A DNA stretch of 8,460 nucleotides from Gammaproteobacteria bacterium (GTDB taxonomy: Bacteria; Pseudomonadota; Gammaproteobacteria; Steroidobacterales; SZUA-146): NCBI GenBank assembly GCA_003228965.1, contig QIGP01000057.1, forward strand, positions 1 to 8,460, read 5' to 3'. Position 1 is the stretch's first letter; each line of letters opens with the position of its first letter. The notes under the pieces are model-generated. The model worked only from the letters and a program-made list of their open reading frames with translations, was not told the origin of the DNA and ran no database searches. The position numbers and the translations under genes were made by a program. Below, one piece after another: positions 1 to 6,134 of this stretch.

Positions 1-64
1 CTGACACCGACAGGCCCGTCCGCTCGGCCAATTTTCCAATCGGCAAACCCTCAGACATACGCAT
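1..64 (-). CDS. MerR-family transcriptional regulator, N-terminal fragment (SoxR-like by its operator)
   Basis: Only the first 21 codons are inside the window; the rest lies beyond the left edge. Read on the minus strand the start is MRMSEGLPIGKLAERTGLSV. The part LPIGKLAERTGLSVS is the typical first helix-turn-helix of MerR-family regulators (pattern IGxLAxxTGxSVx). ATG at 64-62 is preceded by GGAG about 10 bases upstream, so it is preferred over the second in-frame ATG at 58. The gene diverges from two VOC genes, and the shared intergenic region carries a MerR-type promoter with a palindrome one base different from the classic SoxR box. This is the usual arrangement of a MerR regulator and its target. 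Whether it is a true SoxR with a C-terminal [2Fe-2S] cysteine cluster cannot be seen, because that end is missing. Confidence 0.8.
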   Translation of the reverse strand, partial: MRMSEGLPIGKLAERTGLSVS

Positions 65-86
65 AATTAATATTCTCCGAAAACCC

Positions 87-117
87 TTGACCTCAACTTA
101 ACTTGAGGTTCTATACT
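87..117 (+). promoter_or_regulatory. MerR/SoxR-type promoter with 19-bp spacer
   Basis: The -35 box TTGACC (87-92) and the -10 box TATACT (112-117) are separated by 19 bp, not the usual 17. This overlong spacer is the hallmark of promoters activated by MerR-family regulators, which untwist the DNA to realign the boxes. The palindrome CCTCAACTTAACTTGAGG (91-108) fills the spacer; 16 of its 18 bases are symmetric. It differs at one position (C for G at base 7) from the E. coli soxS SoxR box as I remember it. It lies 30 bp upstream of the first VOC gene and just upstream of the divergent regulator, so it probably serves both activation of the VOC operon and control of the regulator. Confidence 0.85.
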
Positions 118-146
118 GTGCCACAACTGACGCTTAAGGAGTAGTT

Positions 147-539
147 ATGACCACCACACTCGAACACGTTAACGTGACCGTGAGGGATCCGGATAAAACC
201 GCAGGTATGCTGTGCAAGCTGTTCGACTGGCAAGTGCGCTGGGAGGGCTCGTCCATTCACGGTGGCCGCACCATCCACGTGGGAACGCCGGATCAGTATA
301 TTGCTGTCTATTCCATGCCCGACAGCCGGTCCTCTAAACAAATCAGCTACGAACAAGTCGGCGGACTAAACCACCTTGGAATACAAGTGACAAATCTGGA
401 TGCCACCGAGCAACGTGTTCTTACCGCGGGTTTCAAGACCTTTAGTCACGCGGACTACGAGCCCGGGCGTCGCTTTTACTTTCGTGATCACGACAACATC
501 GAGTTCGAAATTTTATCCTACGCGGGAGACCACTCATGA
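147..539 (+). CDS. VOC-superfamily (glyoxalase/bleomycin-resistance-fold) protein, first gene of operon
   Basis: This is a 130-residue protein with the two beta-alpha-beta-beta-beta modules of the vicinal oxygen chelate fold, the normal size for a single-chain glyoxalase-like protein. Module 1 begins LEHVNVTV (H7). Module 2 begins GGLNHLGIQV (H76) and ends NIEFEILSY (E119/E121). H7, H76 and the last glutamate fall where E. coli GloA has metal ligands. The glutamate expected at the end of module 1 (around residues 53-57, YIAVYSM) is not evident, so metal binding may be altered. The start has a strong ribosome site, AAGGAG five bases before ATG 147. It is the first gene behind the MerR-type promoter, and its stop overlaps the start of the next gene (ATGA). 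The substrate is unknown; a role in removing a reactive electrophile or redox-cycling compound is inferred only from the operator type. Confidence 0.85.
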   Translation: MTTTLEHVNVTVRDPDKTAGMLCKLFDWQVRWEGSSIHGGRTIHVGTPDQYIAVYSMPDSRSSKQISYEQVGGLNHLGIQVTNLDATEQRVLTAGFKTFSHADYEPGRRFYFRDHDNIEFEILSYAGDHS

Positions 540-913
540 CTCCTAACTTAAGTGGCGCTATCGATCACGTCCACGTTTACGTCTCCGGTCGCAGTGCAGC
601 AGCTGAATGGTATCGTGAAAATCTGGGGTTCTCAGTGGTGAAGAAGTTCGCGTTCTGGGCCACGGACGAAGGCGGCCCGCTCACCATAGCCGACAAGAAC
701 AATAAAATTCACTTTGCACTGTTTCGCTCGGAGAAATCCAAGCCCGTGTCTTTGGCCTTTGGTGCCAACCGCGACGAATACATCGCGTGGAAAGCACATT
801 TGGTCACGGTAGATATTCCATTTCGCGAAAGTGACCACCACCTTAGTCATTCGATCTATTTTACCGACCCGTTTGAAAATCAACTGGAAATTACGACCTA
901 TGACGTAGATTAA
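536..913 (+). CDS. VOC-superfamily protein, second gene of operon
   Basis: A 125-residue VOC-fold protein translationally coupled to the previous gene: ATG 536 overlaps the upstream TGA by four bases, and GGGAG lies about eight bases before it. Module 1 starts AIDHVHVYV (H11) followed by the typical helix AAAEWYRENLGFSVV; NKIHFALF (H59) closes the module. Module 2 carries HHLSHSIYFTDPFENQLEIT, where one of the histidines 101/102/105 and E118 are candidate metal ligands; the DPxxNxLEIT ending is a family signature. It is not a close repeat of the upstream protein, so this is a pair of distinct paralogues that might form a heterodimer or act in sequence. Products and substrates cannot be named from sequence. 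Expression is presumably driven by the same SoxR-like promoter. Confidence 0.85.
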   Translation: MTPNLSGAIDHVHVYVSGRSAAAEWYRENLGFSVVKKFAFWATDEGGPLTIADKNNKIHFALFRSEKSKPVSLAFGANRDEYIAWKAHLVTVDIPFRESDHHLSHSIYFTDPFENQLEITTYDVD

Positions 914-969
914 ACACCCAACTGAGCTTAGTGGCTTTATGATGCCCATCTGTACTAATTCTGTTTGCG

Positions 970-2682
970 TTACGGTTGCGACATCCAAAGAACAGCTTCA
1001 TCGACATTCATACCGGAACATCGTGCTTCGCGGTACTCATCCCGGTCACCCTGGGTGCAACATAATTTGCCCACCAGTTGTGCCAACGTATCGCAGCGTT
1101 CGACGCTTTGTGAACAATCGTCGAATCCGTGACCTTGATTTGCACAAGTTGCAATAGCACCCAGGCAGAATCGTGAATTGCGTTCTTTTGTGATTACATC
1201 TGATGGTGGCATCCTGAGGGAATCCGCAGCTACTGCCGTTTGCCGCTCACGCAGTTTCGGACCTCCAATTGCCAGTTTTTCGGCCGCGTAGACAATAACC
1301 GAACCCACGCTACAGCTGGGATCCAGTTGCGTTTTTTTCGCTTCGCGATATAACAGCAACGCGTCATCAGTAGCGCCGAACTGCTTAAGAGCGACCACGA
1401 TCTGACTTAGTACTTCAAACCCGGCGTTTTCCTTGTTGGCATCGCGTAGTTGCTTCGCATACCCCAACGGAGTTTGTTTCCCATTCTGCACGCGAGGGCT
1501 AATTTTGTACCCTAACAACTGCACTACAAGTTTATGGTCTTTGTGGGCAATAGCTGAGCGCAACCACCTAAAGGTCCGGTTTGTATTCGTTGATTTTGAT
1601 CCACCATGCTCGTGCACCAGAGTCACCAGGGTCAACCGTTCAGAAGCCAGTGACACATTCAGTGCGCTTTGCAGATAGTCGGTTCCGGCACCCAGTGCGC
1701 TTTGCACATAGTCGGTCCAGGCACTCTCGCGCTTAATGTAATCCGGTTCGCGTTTCACGATCTCTTTCGCCACGGCAACCTGACCAAAATGGATGGCGCG
1801 TTCCAGTATGGGCTGCCTGTCATTCAGTCGATAGTTGACGTCGGCACCGTATTCAATAAGGGCCAAGGCCAAAACTGGTAATTCCCGTATTACTGCCTGA
1901 TACAGAGGTGAACCCTGCACTTGTCGGTTAATCGCGTTTGGATTGGCTCCACCTTTCAAAAGAGTCAACGCACTCTCTTCATCTCCTCGCGATACAACCG
2001 AGGCGAACGCGTAATCGAATTGCTTCGTCGCGCGTTCATCGTTTCGAGGGAACAGCAATAGTCGTTCCGGAAACTTCGATCTGGCTATTCTTTCAAACAC
2101 GCTGGATTCGCGCCTGTTCGAATGAAGGGAACACTCTGCCCCAATGAAGATTTTCAAATAAGTATCGTCGTCGGAATTTAGCGCTGCATGTAATCCGTTA
2201 CGTCCGGGGCCAGACTCAGAGTCGCAGGGTACTCCGGCGTCAATTAACGCTCTCAGCGCAGGCGGAGAATTACGCGCGATGACTTGAGCAAGAATCTCGT
2301 CGCGCGGCTGCATCATCTCCCGTTTGCGTTTGTCATCCAACAGTTCGCGATACTCCCGAGCTGCCTGGTTTAAGGTGGGTTGGTCGTGCTCATCAATTGA
2401 ATTGAACAGCGCATTGATAACCCGACCAACTTCCTTTCGGTCAGCAGCTTGCTGTTCTCTTTGTCTTTTAAGCTCCTTCACACTGATACCAATACGCTCC
2501 GCCGCAAGTTCCAATTGTTTTAAGCGTACTACTGCTGTCTGCGCTTCTACTTTGGCGTAGGGAGCATTAATACTGACAATCTGCATCATAACCGCACCGA
2601 AAATAATTACCGCAATTCCCGCCAGAATCAAAAATACTAGTGATGGTCGGAAACTGGTCCTATTTTTCTCGGGTGTTATCAC
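970..2682 (-). CDS. Membrane-anchored ankyrin-repeat protein with cysteine-rich C-terminal domain (hypothetical)
   Basis: This protein has 570 residues and starts at GTG 2682, with GGAAG five bases upstream; later in-frame ATGs would remove the membrane segment. Basic residues K6, R8 and R12 precede one hydrophobic helix (about 14-38), which predicts an inside N-terminus and a large periplasmic part. Residues 45-125 are charged and helical, possibly coiled coil. Degenerate ankyrin repeats follow, clearest at 137-152 (PALRALIDAGVP), 233-250 (DEESALTLLKGGANPNA) and 258-284 (SPLYQAVIRELPVLALALIEYGADVN); 376-410 may be another. An 11-residue duplication (TDYVQSALGAG/TDYLQSALNVS) lies at 323-344. 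The last 70 residues hold C506, C513, C523, C530, C541, C542 and C555, a set suited to disulfides in the periplasm. The gene is single and convergent with the VOC operon. Function is unknown; ankyrin repeats suggest protein binding. Confidence 0.8.
   Translation of the reverse strand: MITPEKNRTSFRPSLVFLILAGIAVIIFGAVMMQIVSINAPYAKVEAQTAVVRLKQLELAAERIGISVKELKRQREQQAADRKEVGRVINALFNSIDEHDQPTLNQAAREYRELLDDKRKREMMQPRDEILAQVIARNSPPALRALIDAGVPCDSESGPGRNGLHAALNSDDDTYLKIFIGAECSLHSNRRESSVFERIARSKFPERLLLFPRNDERATKQFDYAFASVVSRGDEESALTLLKGGANPNAINRQVQGSPLYQAVIRELPVLALALIEYGADVNYRLNDRQPILERAIHFGQVAVAKEIVKREPDYIKRESAWTDYVQSALGAGTDYLQSALNVSLASERLTLVTLVHEHGGSKSTNTNRTFRWLRSAIAHKDHKLVVQLLGYKISPRVQNGKQTPLGYAKQLRDANKENAGFEVLSQIVVALKQFGATDDALLLYREAKKTQLDPSCSVGSVIVYAAEKLAIGGPKLRERQTAVAADSLRMPPSDVITKERNSRFCLGAIATCANQGHGFDDCSQSVERCDTLAQLVGKLCCTQGDRDEYREARCSGMNVDEAVLWMSQP
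1661..1726. repeat. 33-bp in-frame tandem duplication inside the ankyrin gene
   Basis: Two adjacent 33-bp copies (1661-1693 and 1694-1726) agree at about 29 of 33 positions; each begins AGTGCGCTTTGCA. On the coding (minus) strand they encode TDYVQSALGAG and TDYLQSALNVS, residues 323-344. The reading frame is kept. The repeat lengthens a linker between ankyrin-like segments and has already diverged, so it is not a recent slip. Confidence 0.85.
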
Positions 2683-2702
2683 AAACTCTTCCGGGAGTTG
2701 GA

Positions 2703-2763
2703 GTCAGAGTATATTTATCGCGTTCGCTTCTTCGCCGTATTGCACATAGAGATGTACTCTGAC
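2703..2763. promoter_or_regulatory. Candidate promoter/operator region of the ankyrin gene with 9-bp inverted repeat
   Basis: GTCAGAGTA at 2703-2711 and its exact reverse complement TACTCTGAC at 2755-2763 form a perfect 9-bp inverted repeat with arms 43 bp apart. On the minus strand the left arm overlaps TATACT (2713-2708), a good -10 box about 26 bp before the GTG start. I see no convincing -35 box at 17 bp. The pair could be two half-sites for a regulator acting by looping, or chance. Nothing else is recognisable between here and 2808. Confidence 0.35.
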
Positions 2764-2998
2764 ACGAATGGCACTAAGTCTAAGCTTATATAACTAAACA
2801 ACTCTTCGTCATTGCGTATCGCCACCCGAGCCCGGCACGTTAAAAATAAAGGTACCGATTGCGCCGCTGGTATAAATGCCAAGGGCATGGTCGAAGGTGC
2901 CGATACCGCAGTCTACTATACATTAGTCGGCCAATCGGTAAACCAATTAGGCAGCCGGGTAACAATAGATAGCTTTTGGGGCTTGATCCGACCCGCGG
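2764..2998. other. Spacer without a recognisable gene, possible unrecognised gene debris
   Basis: The stretch lies between the ankyrin gene and the tyrA relic. Two short minus-strand frames look protein-like. One, ending at 2809-2811, reads GTFDHALGIYTSGAIGTFIF near its middle. The other, directly beyond the tyrA stop, reads RIKPQKLSIVTRLPNWFTDW. Neither has a start codon with a ribosome site, neither exceeds 40 codons, and I recognise no family. A plus-strand frame starting at TTG 2812 also crosses the area but overlaps the tyrA relic and lacks a ribosome site. I call this non-coding or debris. Confidence 0.4.
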
Positions 2999-3447
2999 CT
3001 ATCCACGCCGGGCCATGTATCGGCGCCCGGTTTCCATGAGTTCAACAAAGCCTGCCTCATCACCGGCTGCGACCAGACGTCGGACCTCTTTGCTGGCGTC
3101 GACCAACGCGTCGAGCGCTTGACCACCGAATGCATTCAACGTCTGGATTTCAAAGTACAAATGTGGATTGTCGCGCACGACCAGGGCCGCGACATATAGT
3201 CGACGTTCTCAGCCCAGTCGTCTATCACGGCAAAGCTTGAATCGTGACTTGCATTCGGATCCGCGATGCAGACCAAATAGCCTTGCGAAGTTAGAAAATG
3301 AGCAAACCAATTACCCATTTGGCCGGCACCCCCAACCACCATTGCCCGTTGCCCGCCTCCGGCGCCTTCTGCTACAACGCGCGCCTGCTCCTGACGGCTT
3401 AGTGATAACTCAATCAGCAGGCGCATAATTCCCTCGGCAAGTCCCGG
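2999..3447 (-). pseudogene. tyrA: tyrA relic (chorismate mutase/prephenate dehydrogenase), 5'-truncated with large internal deletion
   Basis: On the minus strand, reading starts after an in-frame TAA with [21 protein letters not shown], which resembles the end of a chorismate-mutase domain. It continues into [22 protein letters not shown] and CIADPN, the GxGxxG NAD-binding fold of prephenate dehydrogenase. At about 3196, just after DDWAENVDY, the sequence jumps out of frame into [20 protein letters not shown], then FGGQALDALVDASKEVRRLV and GDEAGFVELMETGRRYMARR, which matches the C-terminal end of such enzymes; TAG is at 3001-2999. Most of the mutase domain and the middle of the dehydrogenase, including catalytic parts, are missing; I estimate well over 100 codons lost at the joint. 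The tail still reads cleanly, suggesting recent loss. A functional tyrA must exist elsewhere if the host makes tyrosine. Confidence 0.85.
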
Positions 3448-3485
3448 TTAAATAGCCGGACCTTCAACACCAACTTAGCAGAATC

Positions 3486-3683
3486 ATGAGATGGGTTTAC
3501 ACCTCAATCAAGATCAATTCTGGCCGCATCGAATATTTCTTCATCAGCGACGGGAGGGAACCTCAGTTATCGGAAGTTGAGGTCAAACTCCGATTCACGT
3601 GTAACATAAGCGAGAGCTATATCTTTCGATATCTTGCCACTAATGCAACGGCCTCAGTTAGCTTCAGGGATACGACCCATTAA
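3486..3683 (+). CDS. Possible small hypothetical ORF upstream of mtgA
   Basis: An ATG-started frame of 65 codons (MRWVYTSIKINSGRIEYFFI and onward, ending SVSFRDTTH) stops four bases before the chosen start of mtgA. It has no clear ribosome site, no recognisable domain and no membrane segment. The tight spacing would suit translational coupling, but I cannot show it is expressed. It may equally be debris or the leader region of mtgA. Confidence 0.25.
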   Translation: MRWVYTSIKINSGRIEYFFISDGREPQLSEVEVKLRFTCNISESYIFRYLATNATASVSFRDTTH

Positions 3684-3687
3684 TTTT

Positions 3688-4416
3688 ATGATTACGCGAG
3701 CGCCAACGAACGCATCAGACACCAAACGCAAGAAGCCACGGCGTTTTTTGCGTTGGTCACTGTTTGCGGTGTTAGCCCTGTTACTGCTAAGCGTTGTACC
3801 TGTGTTAACACTGCGCTGGGTCGAACCACCGTTCACGGCGTTCATGCTGATACACAATCCGATCTCTCTTAAAGACACGCGCTTTGACTGGCGCGATCGA
3901 TCCGAGCTTGGCGACACGTTTGCACTCGCGGTAATGGCAGCGGAAGATCAGAACTTCCCGAATCACCGAGGCCTCGACGTTGATGCGATCGCCAAGGCGT
4001 TCGAAGAACGTGAAAACAGTGGCCGGTTGCGTGGTGCATCAGGTATCTCTCAGCAGCTGGCCAAAAATCTCTTCCTGTGGCCCAAGCGCAGCTTCCTACG
4101 CAAAGGGATGGAGGCCTGTCTGGCAGTTGCCATTGAGCTACTGCTGCCGAAGAATCGCATTTTGGAGCTGTACGTAAATGTCGTGGAATTAGGTCCGGGA
4201 CTGTACGGCGTACCCGCCGCCGCCCAGAAATTCTTTGGCGTCAGCCCAGCCGAGCTGACGCTCGAGCAAGCCGCATTGCTGGCGGCTGTATTGCCCAACC
4301 CGCGCCAGTTAAAAGCAGCAGCGCCATCAGAATACGTGCGAGAGCGGCAACGCTGGATTACAGAACAAGCGGAGCGCTTGCAGCGTGGAAGATGGCTTCA
4401 GGCGATTGAATGGTAG
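3688..4416 (+). CDS. mtgA: Monofunctional biosynthetic peptidoglycan glycosyltransferase MtgA (GT51)
   Basis: The enzyme polymerises lipid II into glycan strands at the outer face of the inner membrane. From ATG 3688 it has 242 residues, the same as E. coli MtgA; an in-frame TTG at 3634 would add 18 residues without homology. A basic N-terminus (KRKKPRR, 13-19) precedes one transmembrane helix (about 21-43). GT51 motifs follow in order: AVMAAEDQNFPNHRG (E86, catalytic general base position), GASGISQQLAKNLFL (116-130), RKGMEACLAVAIE (E142, second catalytic glutamate position), KNRILELYVNVVELGPGLYG (155-174) and AAQKFFG. No transpeptidase domain follows, as expected. One oddity: the normally near-invariant Thr of G-[GA]-S-T-I-S-QQ is Gly119. 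The ribosome site is weak. The gene appears intact and stands alone between relics. Confidence 0.95.
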   Translation: MITRAPTNASDTKRKKPRRFLRWSLFAVLALLLLSVVPVLTLRWVEPPFTAFMLIHNPISLKDTRFDWRDRSELGDTFALAVMAAEDQNFPNHRGLDVDAIAKAFEERENSGRLRGASGISQQLAKNLFLWPKRSFLRKGMEACLAVAIELLLPKNRILELYVNVVELGPGLYGVPAAAQKFFGVSPAELTLEQAALLAAVLPNPRQLKAAAPSEYVRERQRWITEQAERLQRGRWLQAIEW

Positions 4417-4438
4417 GACTTTAGGTGGCACTTTAGGA

Positions 4439-4476
4439 GTCGGACCACGCGAATAAAAACTAGATCAACGGCTTGG
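4439..4476 (+). repeat. 38-bp diverged direct repeat, left copy
   Basis: This segment starts GTCGGACCACGCGAATAAAA and ends CAACGGCTTGG, 22 bp after the mtgA stop. It matches 5177-5214 without gaps at 30 of 38 positions. The two copies enclose the FG-GAP relic and lie in the same orientation. They may mark the edges of an inserted or duplicated segment. Confidence 0.6.
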
Positions 4477-4507
4477 CTCGCTATCGGGCCTACTATGTTA
4501 TTTTTTT
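4475..4507 (+). terminator. Weak candidate rho-independent terminator after mtgA
   Basis: GGCTCG (4475-4480) can pair with CGGGCC (4485-4490) around a CTAT loop, with one G-U pair. A run of seven T follows at 4501-4507, but it begins 10 bases after the stem, which is too far for a classic terminator. It is offered only because it lies directly downstream of mtgA. Confidence 0.2.
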
Positions 4508-4582
4508 ATTATCTTTACACCGGTCTTCGCTGGATCGACAGTGATCTGACGCTCGGCACTGCGTCGGGCATCGACGAATTTC

Positions 4583-5035
4583 TTGTTGACGGATGATTGC
4601 ATTGGACGCACACTGCTCGTGCGATACGCACAGTTGCCGGGCGCCGATCATTTTTCGGCAAGACTTGAAATTGCGGACATCGTTTCCGGTGACGGTAGTG
4701 AAGGGTTCACCCTGTACGGTCGCGATTTTAGTGGACTGTCCGGTTATCAGGTAAGCCCTGCAGGCGATATCAACGGGGATGGTTTTAGTGACCTTGTGAT
4801 GGGTGCCTTGAGTGCCAACCCCGGAGGTCGAGACGACGCTGGGGAAACCTATGTTGTGTTCGGTCAAAATGGGCCGTTTCCGCCGGCGTTCCAACTGTCT
4901 GGACTAGCGATGGGTGACGGTAAGGACGAGGACTTTGATGGGAATGGTAGCGCTAATTTTGTTAACTACAGCATTCTCACTAACTTCTTCTTGCTACCCC
5001 CAGGTCCGTCTGGTTTGCAACCTTTAGAACGGTAA
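4583..5035 (+). pseudogene. Relic of a secreted FG-GAP (integrin-like) protein with dockerin-like C-terminus
   Basis: The 150-codon frame opens at TTG 4583 without a ribosome site or signal peptide. Residues 34-47 (VSGDGSEGFTLYGR) and 52-95 (LSGYQVSPAGDINGDGFSDL, then VMGALSANP, then GETYVVFG) are one and a half FG-GAP/beta-propeller repeats. D62, N64, D66 and D70 form the calcium loop DxNxDGxxD. After FQLSGL the reading jumps to DEDFDGNGSANFVNYSILTN and PPGPSGL, the EF-hand-like dockerin end seen at the C-terminus of some gammaproteobacterial secreted proteins. A complete FG-GAP protein has several blades, a signal peptide and usually several hundred residues. This looks like two pieces of one large extracellular protein joined by a deletion, with the 5' part lost. 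No expression is likely. A short in-phase surface protein is a less likely alternative. Confidence 0.65.
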
Positions 5036-5176
5036 AGAGGCCACTGTAATCCCCGCGGGAAATAGTCTGATTGAGTCAGCAATGTAGCGAATGGCTACGA
5101 ACGAATCTTGCCTAAAATGGTTTTTCAAGCGAAAGTTAGTCGAGCTGGGCGGTAATAGTTTTCAATAGATTACCGG
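5036..5176. other. Intergenic stretch with a small hairpin
   Basis: No coding frame is recognisable. GTAGC (5085-5089) and GCTAC (5095-5099) form a 5-bp stem with a 5-base loop. There is no T-run after it, so it is not a terminator. The rest shows no pattern I can name. Confidence 0.3.
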
Positions 5177-5214
5177 GTCGGACCATGCAAACAAAAACAG
5201 ATTCAACGGATTGG
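5177..5214 (+). repeat. 38-bp diverged direct repeat, right copy
   Basis: This is the partner of 4439-4476. It starts GTCGGACCATGCAAACAAAA and ends CAACGGATTGG, 35 bp before the end of the beta-lactamase gene. Differences are scattered substitutions, so the pair is old. It separates the FG-GAP relic from the AT-richer resistance gene. Confidence 0.6.
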
Positions 5215-5249
5215 AAATACTTGTCGGAATGCTGTAAAAGAATTTTAAC

Positions 5250-6107
5250 CTAGAGGATCTTCAAAGCTTCCATCGTCACTTCTTTTCTGATACCTGGAAA
5301 TTTTTTCATATCGAAACCTTCATCTGGTTCTACATTAGTGGCGAAGAAATACACCTTTTCCTTTTTTTCCAGATATCCGACGAACCAGCCGTTGTTAGTT
5401 TCCTCCTGAATAGACCAGCCTGTTTTACCGCGGAGAATAAATTGATCGTTTCGTTCATTGACCATCATCTCTTTGACGATTCGCTCTGTTCGTTTTGAAA
5501 TAGCCAATTGAGAATTATACAACCTGGAAAGAAAGTCAATTTGATCAAAAAGTGTTACTTCCCAATTTCCAGCTATCCAAAAAAAATCTAAATTGGACGA
5601 ATTTGCTTTGAACGATTTGCCATAGTCCAGTTTACTAAGCCAGTCATTCATTCGATCCACGCCGACCTTTTTTGCAATCTCCCGGTAACATGGTAAACAA
5701 GAAACCCGAAATGCGTCATTGAAATTCATGTCTTTTTCCCAAATCTTTAAATGGCGTTTTTTACCATCCCATTTGAATGGCGTTTGTCGGTTTTTTACTA
5801 CTCCGGTTTCCAGGGCGATCATCGAGTTTGGAATTTTAAACGTTGAGGCGGGGAGTTGGCCGTGCTTTGCCCAGGTGAAATTATTAGAATAATAAATCTC
5901 CTTTTGAGGGTTGTAGATAAGTATTGCTCCTTTTAAGTTGGCTAAATCCAGGACTTGTTGAAAGCCTTTTTGATGAACCTGTTTGAACTTAGAGTTAACC
6001 TTCAGAGGTGGCAGAGTGCTTGGCGTTTCCTGTTTTTCGTTGGTACAGGAAAATACCAGTAGCAATATCACAAGACATATTTGACGTTTCATTAGTATTT
6101 TTTCCAT
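5250..6107 (-). CDS. Class D (OXA-type) serine beta-lactamase, lipoprotein, Bacteroidota-like
   Basis: The enzyme hydrolyses beta-lactams by an acyl-serine mechanism outside the cytoplasm. From ATG 6107 it has 285 residues, near the class D norm. ATG 6092 (MKRQICLV) is an alternative start giving a neater signal peptide. LLLVFSC with C21 reads as a lipoprotein signal of a type common in Bacteroidota. Active-site motifs are PASTFKIPNS (S88, K91), SCLPCY (the SxV position, S136-C137-L138), DYGKS (YGN position, Y162-G163-K164), FFWIAGNWEVTLFDQIDFLSRLY (W177 at the omega-loop tryptophan position), RGKTGWS (KTG 228-230) and NNGWFVGY. The catalytic set is intact, but SxV and YGN are atypical (SCL, YGK), and C137/C140 form a CxxC. 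The gene is visibly AT-richer than its neighbours and stands alone, which suggests transfer. The substrate profile cannot be read from sequence. Confidence 0.92.
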   Translation of the reverse strand: MEKILMKRQICLVILLLVFSCTNEKQETPSTLPPLKVNSKFKQVHQKGFQQVLDLANLKGAILIYNPQKEIYYSNNFTWAKHGQLPASTFKIPNSMIALETGVVKNRQTPFKWDGKKRHLKIWEKDMNFNDAFRVSCLPCYREIAKKVGVDRMNDWLSKLDYGKSFKANSSNLDFFWIAGNWEVTLFDQIDFLSRLYNSQLAISKRTERIVKEMMVNERNDQFILRGKTGWSIQEETNNGWFVGYLEKKEKVYFFATNVEPDEGFDMKKFPGIRKEVTMEALKIL

Positions 6108-6134
6108 CTCTATTTATCTATATTTCCGTAGCAT

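Noticed and set aside
939..1157. Plus-strand frame of 72 codons, and several other plus-strand frames under the ankyrin gene up to 2560
   Set aside because: They lie antisense to a long gene with clear domain structure and show no ribosome sites or family features.
2808..2820. CGTCATTGCGTA, similar to the first bases of the palindromic repeat
   Set aside because: Only about ten bases match and no partner arm follows, so chance is sufficient.
2812..3039. Plus-strand frame starting TTG 2812
   Set aside because: It overlaps the tyrA relic antisense, lacks a ribosome site and has no recognisable family.
4493..4894. Minus-strand frame of 133 codons opposite the FG-GAP relic
   Set aside because: The plus strand has clear FG-GAP calcium-loop motifs; the minus frame has none and is a shadow.
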